Part shown: positions 10,999-21,398 of the stretch, in pieces
Position numbering within the stretch: position 1 is the stretch's first letter
Layout: each line of letters begins with the position of its first letter
Source of the DNA: Chloroflexota bacterium
GTDB taxonomy: Bacteria; Chloroflexota; Dehalococcoidia; Lucifugimonadales; UBA2962
DNA length: 64,000 bases
Reading direction: 5' to 3'
Assembly: GCA_003228095.2 (NCBI GenBank)
Contig: QGNM01000001.1
Span: 1-64,000, forward strand
The notes under the pieces: generated by a model
What the model saw: only the letters and a program-made list of their open reading frames with translations
Databases searched by the model: none
What the model was told of the DNA's origin: nothing
Position numbers and translations under genes: made by a program

Positions 10999-11943
10999 AT
11001 GAATAAACAAAAACAATACAAAAACGGTTCAAACCAGCAAATATCGGACGTAGTAACTGCGATATTGGTAACTATGAGGCCAAAGCAGTGGAGTAAAAAC
11101 TTACTCGTGTTCTTTGCGTTATTGTTTAGTGTGCAAGAATCATGGGATATAGCTAGATGGTCAACATTAGATCACATGCTGATAAATTCAATTATCGCAT
11201 TCATTGTGTTTTCAATCATATCCGGCTCTGTATATCTAATAAACGATGTGCTTGATTATGAGACAGATAGTATCCATTCCGTAAAGTCTATGAGGCCAAT
11301 TGCTTCAGGAAAACTATCAAAGCGCATTGCTATAATTGCTGCCACATCGCTTTTTATTCCCGGATTAATCTTTTCCTTTTTTATAAATATAAACTTTGGG
11401 TGGGTCGTAATCGGGTATGTATCTTTAATGATTTTATATTCGATAGGTTTAAAAAACTTGGTTCTTATCGATTGTTTTAGCATCAGTGCTGGATTTGTTT
11501 TAAGAGCAATTGCAGGTGCCATCGTAGTGGATGTACCTATATCACTATGGCTTTATTTATGTACTGGGTTAGGTGCGCTTGTAATTGCATTAGGTAAACG
11601 AAAAAGTGAGTTATCAACCTCTGGAGACAAGGCTCATTTACAAAGAAAAAGTATGCGAGCTTACTCAATAAAGCTAATTGATAGCGTGGCTGTATTAGCT
11701 ATAATATCGACTATAGTCGTTTACGCAACTTATACTTTTGCGGCATCTAATTTACCGAATAATTTCCTCATGTCATTAACAATACCAATTGTAATATATG
11801 GGTTGCTTAGATATGTGTATCTAGTGCACTTTAAAAACCTTGGTGAATCACCAGAAGATTTACTATTAACGGATAAACACTTATTCGGCACTGTAACCAT
11901 TTGGATCGTAATCACAGCTTTAATACTAGTCATATTCAGATAA
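10999..11943 (+). CDS. UbiA-family prenyltransferase, decaprenyl-phosphate phosphoribosyltransferase-like
   Basis: MRPKQWSKNLLVFFALLFS start motif, LINDVLDYETDSIHSVKSMRPIASG (NDxxDxxxD), multiple TM segments. Confidence 0.85.
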   Translation: MNKQKQYKNGSNQQISDVVTAILVTMRPKQWSKNLLVFFALLFSVQESWDIARWSTLDHMLINSIIAFIVFSIISGSVYLINDVLDYETDSIHSVKSMRPIASGKLSKRIAIIAATSLFIPGLIFSFFININFGWVVIGYVSLMILYSIGLKNLVLIDCFSISAGFVLRAIAGAIVVDVPISLWLYLCTGLGALVIALGKRKSELSTSGDKAHLQRKSMRAYSIKLIDSVAVLAIISTIVVYATYTFAASNLPNNFLMSLTIPIVIYGLLRYVYLVHFKNLGESPEDLLLTDKHLFGTVTIWIVITALILVIFR

Positions 11944-11985
11944 ACTTAAAATAATTGGCGAACTAAAATAGAAAGACATACCTAA

Positions 11986-14031
11986 ATGAGTCATCCCGAC
12001 ATACTATTTAACACCATCCCAATCTGGGTTGGAGTTTACGCCTTAACAGCAGTTTTTTTCGGTATCGCGACTTTTATATTGTATAAAGACGCGATCCGGC
12101 TAATCCTGCTTGGTAAAAAATCCAACCTTTTAGATAATAAATTAGAACGTTTTATTGGCATATTGAATCCTGTTTTTGGTCAGAGTAAAGTTTTACAAAG
12201 TTTTTCAATAAAAACTGATGTCGCTGGTCTCGCACATTTCTTTATATTTTGGGGGTTTTTATCCTTCGCTTTAAGTTACATATTATTCATATTCGGAGAT
12301 TCGATTTGGCATCGATTCTCCGAAACAATATTGACCGACAAGGGGATTCGAATTTTTGTGTCATATCTAGACGTATTAGCTTTAATATTTTTATTAGTTA
12401 TACTTCTTGGAGTTGGGCGAAGATGGTGGAAAACTCCAAGAAGGCTTTCATTTGATTTAACTCAAAAACTTGATGCAGCTGTAATACTCACTTTTATTAC
12501 ATTACTAATGAGCTTAACAATTTTAACTGAAGCTTTTTATGTAGTTGGTTATGGCAAAGGACCCCATGCAGAAGCTTTGATCGGCAAAGCTATTGGCAAA
12601 GCTTTTATTTCATCTAACATGCCTCAAAGTACTGCAATAATTCTTCATGAGATTGGCTGGTGGTTACATTTACTTATAATTCTGTCATTTTCCATAGTAA
12701 TCGCTTTATCAAAACACACACATCTAATAGGTGCTCCCTTTAACTTCTTTTTCCGGTCATTGGAAACCCCAGGAACTCTTACAACTCCTAACCTAGAAAC
12801 TGCCGAATCCTTCGGGGCCTTTAATATTAAAGATTTCACTTGGAAGCAACTACTTGACGGATATGCTTGCGCTGTATGTGGTCGGTGCAGTGATGTATGT
12901 CCAGCTAACTTCAGCGGCAAACTTTTATCCCCGATGCACATTGTTGCCAATCTAAAAGATCATATGCAAGAAGTAGGTCCGTCCATAATTAAGGGTGAAA
13001 GTATTGAGGGCAATAACCCATTAGTACCTAACAACATACCTAAAGAGGCAATTTGGGATTGCTTAACTTGCGGGGCATGTGTGGCTGAATGTCCAGTTGG
13101 GGTTGAACACGTGCAAACAATTGTTGATATCCGTAGACACTTAGTGATGGAAAAAGCTGAAATACCGGAAACAGGACAAGCAGCTTTGGTTAGCTTGGAA
13201 CAGAGAGGCCATCCTTGGAGAGGTACAACCTACAATAGAACAGATTGGATGAAGGATATGAATGTGCGCACAGTTGATGAAAATCCTAACGCAGAATATC
13301 TTTTATGGATCGGCTGTACATCTGCTCTGGAAAAAAGAGGCCACACAGTAGCTAGGTCTTTATCCAGGGTACTTCAAAGAGCAAAAGTTGATTTCGCTGT
13401 TTTAGGTCAAAAGGAAACATGCACAGGCGATCCTGCAAGGAGATTGGGAAATGAGTATCTATATCAAAATATAGCAAGTCAGACTATTGAAACTTTAAAA
13501 ACTCATAAAGTAAGGAAAATAATCACATTATGCCCACACTGCTTTAATGTAATGAAAAATGAATATCCTCACTTAGACGGAAATTTTGAAGTCATTCATT
13601 ACAGCAAATTCGTTGACACGCTTATATCTACTGGAAAACTTAAAGTTATCGGAGAGATAAAAGAAAACGTCTCTTATCACGATTCTTGCTACTTGGGCAG
13701 GCATAACAACATTTACGAAGAACCTAGAAATATAGCAACTTCAATTCCAGGTTTAAATTTGTTGGAGATGAAAAAAAATAGACAACAGGGTTTTTGTTGT
13801 GGTGCTGGTGGAGGTCATGCCTGGCTAGAAGAGAATCAAGGAACACGCATTAATCATATGCGGACAGATCAATTCTTAGAAACAGGAGCTGACACCGTAG
13901 CGGTGTCTTGCCCATTTTGCTTGCAAATGTTTGACGAAGGGTTAAGCTCCAGAGATGAATCTAAAAAGCGTAAAGCCGTTGATCTGATAGAGCTAGTTGA
14001 CCAAAGCACATCCGCCACACAAGAAAAGTAG
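11986..14031 (+). CDS. membrane (Fe-S)-binding protein, heterodisulfide-reductase/FadF-like with CCG domains
   Basis: N-terminal TM region; two 4Fe-4S motifs (CAVCGRCSDVCP, CLTCGACVAECP); CCG domain CCGAGGGHAW. Confidence 0.88.
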   Translation: MSHPDILFNTIPIWVGVYALTAVFFGIATFILYKDAIRLILLGKKSNLLDNKLERFIGILNPVFGQSKVLQSFSIKTDVAGLAHFFIFWGFLSFALSYILFIFGDSIWHRFSETILTDKGIRIFVSYLDVLALIFLLVILLGVGRRWWKTPRRLSFDLTQKLDAAVILTFITLLMSLTILTEAFYVVGYGKGPHAEALIGKAIGKAFISSNMPQSTAIILHEIGWWLHLLIILSFSIVIALSKHTHLIGAPFNFFFRSLETPGTLTTPNLETAESFGAFNIKDFTWKQLLDGYACAVCGRCSDVCPANFSGKLLSPMHIVANLKDHMQEVGPSIIKGESIEGNNPLVPNNIPKEAIWDCLTCGACVAECPVGVEHVQTIVDIRRHLVMEKAEIPETGQAALVSLEQRGHPWRGTTYNRTDWMKDMNVRTVDENPNAEYLLWIGCTSALEKRGHTVARSLSRVLQRAKVDFAVLGQKETCTGDPARRLGNEYLYQNIASQTIETLKTHKVRKIITLCPHCFNVMKNEYPHLDGNFEVIHYSKFVDTLISTGKLKVIGEIKENVSYHDSCYLGRHNNIYEEPRNIATSIPGLNLLEMKKNRQQGFCCGAGGGHAWLEENQGTRINHMRTDQFLETGADTVAVSCPFCLQMFDEGLSSRDESKKRKAVDLIELVDQSTSATQEK

Positions 14032-14037
14032 GAGAAG

Positions 14038-15540
14038 ATGACCGAACTTAATGCAATAAACTTAGAATATATATTCTCATTAAATGCAAACGTAAACGTA
14101 AGCGCATCACCAACCATTAAGGCTCATATAATACAGAATTTTTCCGAAACTCCAATAAATGTTTGGTGTGATTACCATGTATCTTCAAACAATAAGGACC
14201 CTATTACTGAATTCCAACAATTAATGTTTTCCAAAGGAAAGAAGCATCATAACTTTGTGAACGAAACCTTGTTTAACGGAGCAACAAATCTGCCGTTCAC
14301 CTTAGAGGCTGATGGATTTAAACAAGTACTCGAATTAATGAATCAGAAGGTGCTTGGAATTTTAGACATGCCATTAATTTGTAAGGATTTAGATATTAGT
14401 GGACGCCCTGACGTAATGAGAAAAGTAAATGATAAACCGTCAGTTTTTGGCAATCACTCATATGAAATAATTGAAATTAAGTCAGCTATAAACATCAAGA
14501 CTTCTCACATACTTCAGGCAGCGATTTACAATCGAATGATAGGGAAAATACAAGGATTCACTCCATCAATTTTTTACGTGATAAATGGTAATCTAGAAGA
14601 ATTTTCATACTACACAGAGGAGTGGGACGAGCTTCTAAATGAAACCATTCAATCTCTTATTAAAGTTATTAATGGAGAAAAAATAGCACCAACGTTAAGA
14701 GGTGCAAGGTGGCCTTGGGAATCATACGTGAATAACCTTGCAATAAAAGCTAATGATGCATCTCTAGTACCTGGCATAAAAGCAAAAAAACGTGATCAAT
14801 TGTTCAACGCCGGACTTCAAACTGTAAACAAAATAGCTGATGCATCAATAGAAGAACTTACAAATATTAAAGGTATCGGAGTTTCATCGGCTGGAAAAAT
14901 AAGTGCATGTGCTAAAGCTCTAGCAAGCGAATCTATATATATTAAACAACTAGTTCCTCAGTTACCAAAATCTGCCACACAAATATTTATCGATCTAGAA
15001 GGTAGTCCTGAACACAAAGTTGAATCTGGCTCATCGACGGTGAATTATCTGATAGGAACAATTGTTAGAAAAAATAATTCAGTTCCACAATTTGTCTCAT
15101 TTTTCGCTGACACAGTTGCGGAAGAACCCGATAACACCAGAGACTTTTTCGAATGGACTTTATCTTTAGATGATCCTGTTTTCTTTCACTGGCATAACTA
15201 TGAATACACCCACTTGAAGTCTATGGGACAACGATTCAATATTAACGATGAGATTGTAAATTTTGTATTAGACAGAATGGTCGATTTACGTCCTATTGTG
15301 TTAAATAGCTACGCTTTCCCAATATACAAAGAGGGGTTAAAAGAGATTGCTCGGCATCTTGGCTTCAATTGGAGACTAAGCGATGTAGATGCTATGGGAT
15401 CCATTGCGCTATTTGCTAAGTTTATTCAATCTAAAGGAACTGATATCGAAAGCAAAACCAAAATCCTAACTTATAACGAAGATGATTGTGAAGCTACAAA
15501 ATTTATTTTTGACTGGTTAACTGGCAATCCTATTAGTTAG
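14038..15540 (+). CDS. TM0106-family RecB-like putative nuclease
   Basis: GRPDVMRK...YEIIEIKSA nuclease motif, HhH segment NIKGIGVSSAGKI, C-terminal RNase H-like FIDLEGSPE. Confidence 0.82.
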   Translation: MTELNAINLEYIFSLNANVNVSASPTIKAHIIQNFSETPINVWCDYHVSSNNKDPITEFQQLMFSKGKKHHNFVNETLFNGATNLPFTLEADGFKQVLELMNQKVLGILDMPLICKDLDISGRPDVMRKVNDKPSVFGNHSYEIIEIKSAINIKTSHILQAAIYNRMIGKIQGFTPSIFYVINGNLEEFSYYTEEWDELLNETIQSLIKVINGEKIAPTLRGARWPWESYVNNLAIKANDASLVPGIKAKKRDQLFNAGLQTVNKIADASIEELTNIKGIGVSSAGKISACAKALASESIYIKQLVPQLPKSATQIFIDLEGSPEHKVESGSSTVNYLIGTIVRKNNSVPQFVSFFADTVAEEPDNTRDFFEWTLSLDDPVFFHWHNYEYTHLKSMGQRFNINDEIVNFVLDRMVDLRPIVLNSYAFPIYKEGLKEIARHLGFNWRLSDVDAMGSIALFAKFIQSKGTDIESKTKILTYNEDDCEATKFIFDWLTGNPIS

Positions 15541-16279
15541 ACTCTATTTCTTTTGCAAAAATAAATTGATATAACGTTCCCCCTAATATAGCTCCAAGTA
15601 TTGGAGCAACCCAATATATCCAATGATCCGTCCAGAAACCAGAGACAATTGCAGGTCCCAAACTTCTTGCAGGATTAATGCCTGCGCCGGTTAAAGGGAC
15701 TGCTACGAGGTGGACAACAGCAACCGTTATGCCAATTGCTACCGGAGCCATAGCTCCATGACTTCTTTTATCCATAGCTGTAGCAAAGACCACAAAGGAT
15801 AATAAGAAAGTAAATATTAGCTCTATGGTAAATCCCATACCTACAGAGACTCCTTCTCCTAGTCCATGTGCACCTAAATTCCCTTCATTCACGTCTGGAA
15901 TAACTGCCATTAGTATTAAAGCAGCGACAATACCTCCAGCAATCTGTCCTGATATATATATTTGACCTCTTATCCAGCCAATTTTGCCATTTATAATTGC
16001 TGCTATCGTAATCGCAGGGTTAAGGTGAGCGCCCGATATGTGTCCCACAGAATACGCAAGTAAACAAATAGCCAATCCGTGTGCTAGAGCTATTACCACT
16101 AGCCTACCCGTGTCCAATTCCCCTGAACTAGCTATGCCACTAGCGGCTACGGCACCTGCTCCTATGAAAACGAAGAGCCCTGTTGCAAAGAATTCTGCGA
16201 GGCACTGCCTCCATACAGAAATATTATTAAATTCGGTGATAATATTTTGAATTATCTTGCTCAATTTTCTTCTCCCCAA
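15533..16279 (-). CDS. MIP/aquaporin family channel
   Basis: SGAHLNPAITIA and GAGINPARSLGPA NPA boxes. Confidence 0.95.
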   Translation of the reverse strand: MGRRKLSKIIQNIITEFNNISVWRQCLAEFFATGLFVFIGAGAVAASGIASSGELDTGRLVVIALAHGLAICLLAYSVGHISGAHLNPAITIAAIINGKIGWIRGQIYISGQIAGGIVAALILMAVIPDVNEGNLGAHGLGEGVSVGMGFTIELIFTFLLSFVVFATAMDKRSHGAMAPVAIGITVAVVHLVAVPLTGAGINPARSLGPAIVSGFWTDHWIYWVAPILGAILGGTLYQFIFAKEIESN

Positions 16280-16349
16280 AATGACTACTTTAGATTACGG
16301 AATCCTAATGACTTGCAGTATATATGTCAAAGGATTTTACTGACAATAT

Positions 16350-17150
16350 TTAGATATTCAATGATTTAATGAAACTTATCAGTCTGGGCCCTTTTCCCAC
16401 ATCTTTAACAGCATAGGCTATCGAGGCCTGTAGTAAACCGTCAGGATTACCTGTGTCGAAATGTTCCCCGGGAAATTTATACCCAAAAACAGAATTCTTC
16501 ACAGCCTGAGCGTTAATTGCATCGGTTATTTGTATCTCACCCAATGCCCCTTTAGGAGTATTACTAATGTAGCCAAAAATATCATTTGTAAAAATATATC
16601 TGCCAATTATTGCCAAGTTTGATGGGGCATCTGCTAATTGAGGTTTTTCTACACATCTATTAATTCTATGCATGGATTTATCAATCTCTTGAGACTCTAC
16701 AACACCTAAAAAGGGTATCTTTTCAGGTTCAACGGCTTTGAGTGCAACTACGCTCGACTTAAACTGAGAATGAATTTTAATCATCTCTTCAATTGTCGGG
16801 CTTTCATTAAAAATTACATCGTCAGGTAGCACTACACAAAACGGTTCCCCATTAACCCATTTTTCAGCTTGAAGAATCGCATCACCTAAACCATTCGCCT
16901 TCTCTTGTAATATAAATTCAATATCAACATCATGAACGCTTTCAAAATATTTATGAATATCAGAGTTTAGTTCACTTACGATAATAGCTATCTTACTAAC
17001 CCCACTGTTTTTCAATTCCCTTACTGCAAACTCAATTGTAGGTACGCTTAAAATTGGCAACATGACTTTTGAGACTGCTCGTGTAACAGGAAAAAACCTG
17101 GTCCCCAGGCCAGCCGAAGGTATCACTGCTTTTTTAACACTCGATGACAT
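16350..17150 (-). CDS. galU: UTP--glucose-1-phosphate uridylyltransferase
   Basis: AVIPSAGLGTRFFPVTRAVSKVMLPI; VVLPDD; GALGEIQITDAI. Confidence 0.93.
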   Translation of the reverse strand: MSSSVKKAVIPSAGLGTRFFPVTRAVSKVMLPILSVPTIEFAVRELKNSGVSKIAIIVSELNSDIHKYFESVHDVDIEFILQEKANGLGDAILQAEKWVNGEPFCVVLPDDVIFNESPTIEEMIKIHSQFKSSVVALKAVEPEKIPFLGVVESQEIDKSMHRINRCVEKPQLADAPSNLAIIGRYIFTNDIFGYISNTPKGALGEIQITDAINAQAVKNSVFGYKFPGEHFDTGNPDGLLQASIAYAVKDVGKGPRLISFIKSLNI

Positions 17151-18544
17151 TAAACAGTTGCTTTCCCAGTTCTATATATAGTTCTTAATTTTGGGATTGA
17201 GGTGGATATAGCCATTAAAAATATTACAAATATTAACCCAGTAATTATAAATATAACACGAGCATTAAATAAATCAGCCAAAAAGCCATACCCTAAATTC
17301 GAGAATGCCATTATGCCACCAGCATGCAACACATACAAGCTAGAGACACGGCCTCGTAGCCTATCCGGACTCTCTGTCAAAACATAGACATTAGTAATAG
17401 CCATAAAGCTAGCTTGAGTTGCCCCCATTAAACCTGCGAACAGCATGGATAAGCCTGTCTCTTGCATTAATGCCATTAGTATAGGTGAGATTCCACTTCC
17501 TATTGCAGCAAAAAGAAGCACCCAACCTTTATGCTTCTCCTTAGTTAAACCAGCTACTAATAAGACCCCCACTATTGACCCACCACCAAAAGCCATAACT
17601 AAATAACCAAGAATTGATCCATCGGTCGCTCCAAGTGAATCTCGTGAGAAAACAGGCATTATTGACTCAAAAGACATAACTAATGCGCAATGAAAAGCCA
17701 CTAACATAATAAAAATTGAAATTACTCTATGTGAATATATAAACTTAAATCCCTCTAGCATTCCCCCAGCAACATATCCAATGCCACTTAAAATATCTGA
17801 CAACTTTTTATTAATGTCCAAAAACGAGTGATTGGCTTCTTTAATCACATCTCTTGTTTCAGCATTAGAAGTTATTTCTCCATATGAAATGGTTGTGCAA
17901 AACATAGAACTTATAGCACTGAGCGCTGTGAAGATTGCGCTCAATATAAGGACAGTTTCTGTTCCGCCTGGAGCAATGGTCAACCCTGAAATTGATATCG
18001 CGACCCCACTAGCTAACAATGGTGACGCAATTAATAATCCGAAAAATCTTGAGCCATGATGGGTTAAGGCATTCAAAGTTATAGCATTTAACATATGTTT
18101 TTCGGCGACTTGATTAGGAATCAAAGCTTGTATTGCAGGTTCCATTAAGGCTCTGAGTCCGCCAGCAATAAATGCCCCAACAGCTAAATGCCATAGATCT
18201 AAAATACCCATAACAACCCCAAGGACAATTAATATTGCCAAAATTGTATTCCCAACACAGGTTATTATTACTATGTTTTTACGGTTATATCGATCAGCAA
18301 AAAATCCTCCGAGGGCAGAGAAGATTAAAAATGGCAAAAGGCTTGAAAATGCAATTATCCCAGGCCATGTTGAACTGCCTGACTTTTCCACCGCCATCCA
18401 TGTGGCGGTTACAGTAAAAATCCACATCCCGCCAAATGAAAATATTCCAGTAAGCCAAATATACCGAAAATCAGGGTATATAACTAAGGATACCAATTGA
18501 TCTCGTATTGGCAGAATAACAAATTGATTTAACAGTTTTTGCAT
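17150..18544 (-). CDS. MFS transporter (EntS/DUF894-like)
   Basis: 12-TM pattern; ALGGFFADRYNRKNIVI; SPDRLRGRVSSLY. Confidence 0.85.
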   Translation of the reverse strand: MQKLLNQFVILPIRDQLVSLVIYPDFRYIWLTGIFSFGGMWIFTVTATWMAVEKSGSSTWPGIIAFSSLLPFLIFSALGGFFADRYNRKNIVIITCVGNTILAILIVLGVVMGILDLWHLAVGAFIAGGLRALMEPAIQALIPNQVAEKHMLNAITLNALTHHGSRFFGLLIASPLLASGVAISISGLTIAPGGTETVLILSAIFTALSAISSMFCTTISYGEITSNAETRDVIKEANHSFLDINKKLSDILSGIGYVAGGMLEGFKFIYSHRVISIFIMLVAFHCALVMSFESIMPVFSRDSLGATDGSILGYLVMAFGGGSIVGVLLVAGLTKEKHKGWVLLFAAIGSGISPILMALMQETGLSMLFAGLMGATQASFMAITNVYVLTESPDRLRGRVSSLYVLHAGGIMAFSNLGYGFLADLFNARVIFIITGLIFVIFLMAISTSIPKLRTIYRTGKATV

Positions 18545-18651
18545 TTGATAAACTCCATTATTACAGATTTGAGCTGCAATGATTTTTCCATTAAGCTTTT
18601 ACTGGAATCAAGCGTGCACTCTCTTCAATAAAACTAAATAGGAAAGTATAA

Positions 18652-18987
18652 ATGTCATTACTGAACAAAGATTGCGTCAAAGTTAAATCTAATGCACCAC
18701 AATTACAAGAACCAGATATTAAAGAATTTCTCAAAGAAATACCTAATTGGATAGTTTCTTATGAAACTGATCCTCCTCATCTTGTAAATCAATATACGTT
18801 TACTGATTTTAGATCTGCATTAACTTTTGTAAACCAAGTTGGCATCGAATCAGAAAAACAAGACCACCACCCTAAGATAATTTTAGAATGGGATCTAGTC
18901 ACTATCGAATGGTGGACACATTCCATAGGTAGGCTTCACATAAACGACTTTATAATGGCTTATCGCTCTGACCTATTAAGTCAATGA
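18652..18987 (+). CDS. 4a-hydroxytetrahydrobiopterin dehydratase (pterin carbinolamine dehydratase)
   Basis: YTFTDFRSALTFVNQVGIESEKQDHHPKIILEWDLVTIEWWTHSIGRLH pattern. Confidence 0.9.
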   Translation: MSLLNKDCVKVKSNAPQLQEPDIKEFLKEIPNWIVSYETDPPHLVNQYTFTDFRSALTFVNQVGIESEKQDHHPKIILEWDLVTIEWWTHSIGRLHINDFIMAYRSDLLSQ

Positions 18988-19071
18988 TCAATTTAGCTGA
19001 AAACTTGTTGGCAAGTACAGTTATATTGAGATAGGATTAAAACCTGTGTTAAACATGTTAATGAGTGCAGA

Positions 19072-20289
19072 TTGCTCGACGTAATCATCATAGGTGGAGG
19101 CCCAGCAGGGAACCTCGCAGCGCTAAATATTGCCAAATCTGGTTTTTCGGTTGAAGTTTATGATTGGAGAACTAAAATCGGAGATAAACTATGCACAGGC
19201 ATAATAGGGCAATCATGCTTCAATGAATTTCCTCCATTACAAAACGATATATACCAATCAACTTCAAGCGCAAATATTGTTTCCCCATCAGGCAAAAACT
19301 ATTTAGTTAACCATAAAAATCCTCAAGCCTACGTAATCAATCGGATTTCATATGTGCGGTCTTTTGCGGAAAAAGCATCTAACACAGGAGCCATTTATCA
19401 TCTTAACGAGAAAGTTGTTTCTTTAAATATTACGGATAAAGAAGTCTCAGTTGTAAGCGAGATCAATGGCCGGCAGAGAACAAACATCAGCAAAGCAGTA
19501 ATAATAGCTACGGGATTTGGTTCGCCTCTTATAAAAATGGCTGGACTAGGTAACAGTGGGAGTAAAAAGTTTTTGACTGGGTGTCAAACTATTGTATATA
19601 CAGAACAACTTTCAAGACCTACCGTGTTCCTTGGATCACAGGTTGGGCATGGTTCATTTGGTTGGTTAGTACCAACTCAAAATAACCATGCCTTAGTAGG
19701 TTTGGCAACGTCTCACAAGTTGAATGGGGATATGAATAATTTGAAAAAAATATTGAAGTCCAAAGGATACCTTAAGAAAACAGAAAGTCCTGAACAAAGA
19801 TGGGGTATCCCTGTGAGTCCATCAACACCAACATACAGTAACAGGGCACTATCCGTAGGTGACGCAGCAGGGTTAACGAAACCTACAACAGGAGGCGGGA
19901 TTTATTATTCTTTAATATCTGGCCAGTTAGCAGCTCAAACTTTAATCGACGCATTGCGTAAAGATGACTTGTCATCAAAACAATTGAAACAATACGAATC
20001 ACAATGGAAAAAAATTCTAAGTAATGAAATCAGGTTAGGGAATTTCGCAAGACGAGTGTTTGAGTCTTTAAAAGATTCTCAAATCGAATTTTTGATTTCT
20101 AAACTGATGACCGATGATGTGAGAGAGGATATTTTAGAATCCAATGAAGTTTCCTTCGATTGGCATGGGAAAATAATAAAAAGTGCTTTTATGCATTCAA
20201 ACTTTGGTAAATATCTTGGCACTCTAACACCAGAATTTAACCAACAACCATCGGACATTAGTCCACCGGGGTCGATTGAAGTGGCTTAA
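19072..20289 (+). CDS. geranylgeranyl reductase family FAD-dependent oxidoreductase (TTG start)
   Basis: DVIIIGGGPAGNLAALNIAKSG; SVGDAAGLTKPTTGGGIYYSL. Confidence 0.88.
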   Translation: MLDVIIIGGGPAGNLAALNIAKSGFSVEVYDWRTKIGDKLCTGIIGQSCFNEFPPLQNDIYQSTSSANIVSPSGKNYLVNHKNPQAYVINRISYVRSFAEKASNTGAIYHLNEKVVSLNITDKEVSVVSEINGRQRTNISKAVIIATGFGSPLIKMAGLGNSGSKKFLTGCQTIVYTEQLSRPTVFLGSQVGHGSFGWLVPTQNNHALVGLATSHKLNGDMNNLKKILKSKGYLKKTESPEQRWGIPVSPSTPTYSNRALSVGDAAGLTKPTTGGGIYYSLISGQLAAQTLIDALRKDDLSSKQLKQYESQWKKILSNEIRLGNFARRVFESLKDSQIEFLISKLMTDDVREDILESNEVSFDWHGKIIKSAFMHSNFGKYLGTLTPEFNQQPSDISPPGSIEVA

Positions 20290-21179
20290 GCCAATATTTC
20301 ATTCAAGACAGCCATCCTAACAATCAAAGCATTTTCTGATTGCCGGTAAAATGCCAATCTTTCATCTGTAACTTCTATAGAGAAATCCCCGCTACGTTGA
20401 ATAGGGTTCATAACGATTGCTTTGTCATGAAGAGAATTCATAAATTCTTGATTTATACTTATCGTTGGTATTCCCCTAGATCTCAATAAGGCTGTATGAG
20501 CCTCCGTTCTCGGAGCGTTTAGATAGACGACGTCTGCATCTTTTATCTCATTCATCGAATTTACGTATTTAAGCTTAATCCCACGCTCGGCACATAACTG
20601 CAATATTTCTGGATTTATGGCCCCACTTAAAGAAAACATACTAATAGTTATATCTCGGAAAAGAGATAATCCGAGAATCCAAGCATTTACATTCCGATGT
20701 TCGATGCGACCTGCAATCGCTACATGTGCTCCATCGATAGATCCTCTTTCTAAATGCAAAGTGTAAAGATCTGCCAAAGCTTGTGTTGGATGATCATGTG
20801 TCCCACCCCCGCTGACCACTGGTATTAAATCAGTGCCAGCAGCCTCCCTCATTACATTAGCTTCGTTACTCCGTATTACAACTGCATCCATCCGCAAACT
20901 ATGTAATATAGCTACTACATTATCAATATGTTTGGTTTCAGTTACAGGGAATGACTGAGACGCATTTTCAGTCTGATAAAACTGCCCTCCTAACAAATGC
21001 ATGGCCCGTTGAAAAGAAGCTCTTGTTATGAAACTAGGGTCATAAAATAAACAATAAAGAGATTTACCTTCAAGTTCTCGGCCTGTGCCTTTTTTAAGGC
21101 GAAAATACTCACACTGTGGAAACAAAGTGTTTTCTATCCAGTTACGTTCAATTGTGGTGGTTTCAATTAGATTTTTCAT
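20286..21179 (-). CDS. aspartate/ornithine carbamoyltransferase superfamily protein, divergent
   Basis: HDHPTQALADLYTL and C-terminal SENALIVRMAVL are transcarbamylase-like; canonical STRT motif replaced by SFIT. Confidence 0.75.
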   Translation of the reverse strand: MKNLIETTTIERNWIENTLFPQCEYFRLKKGTGRELEGKSLYCLFYDPSFITRASFQRAMHLLGGQFYQTENASQSFPVTETKHIDNVVAILHSLRMDAVVIRSNEANVMREAAGTDLIPVVSGGGTHDHPTQALADLYTLHLERGSIDGAHVAIAGRIEHRNVNAWILGLSLFRDITISMFSLSGAINPEILQLCAERGIKLKYVNSMNEIKDADVVYLNAPRTEAHTALLRSRGIPTISINQEFMNSLHDKAIVMNPIQRSGDFSIEVTDERLAFYRQSENALIVRMAVLNEILA

Positions 21180-21236
21180 TTATATATACAAGTAGTTAAA
21201 AGTTTACACTAAAGATTGTCGCTTAAACAAAATCTT

Positions 21237-21271
21237 TTATTAGATACGTTTTACGTCATAATATCTAATAA
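21237..21271. promoter_or_regulatory. inverted repeat TTATTAGATA-N15-TATCTAATAA in divergent intergenic region
   Basis: Perfect 10-bp arms read directly, between genes starting at 21179 (-) and 21399 (+). Confidence 0.45.
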
Positions 21272-21398
21272 TCAGTGCGTTTCTTAACTGAAACTAACGT
21301 AAAAATAACAAATAATGTTATACTCTCGCAAAACATTGACCAAATAATCTTCAATTCGTAAGTCAAACTATTAAGTTTTTAATTAAGGGGCTATAAAC

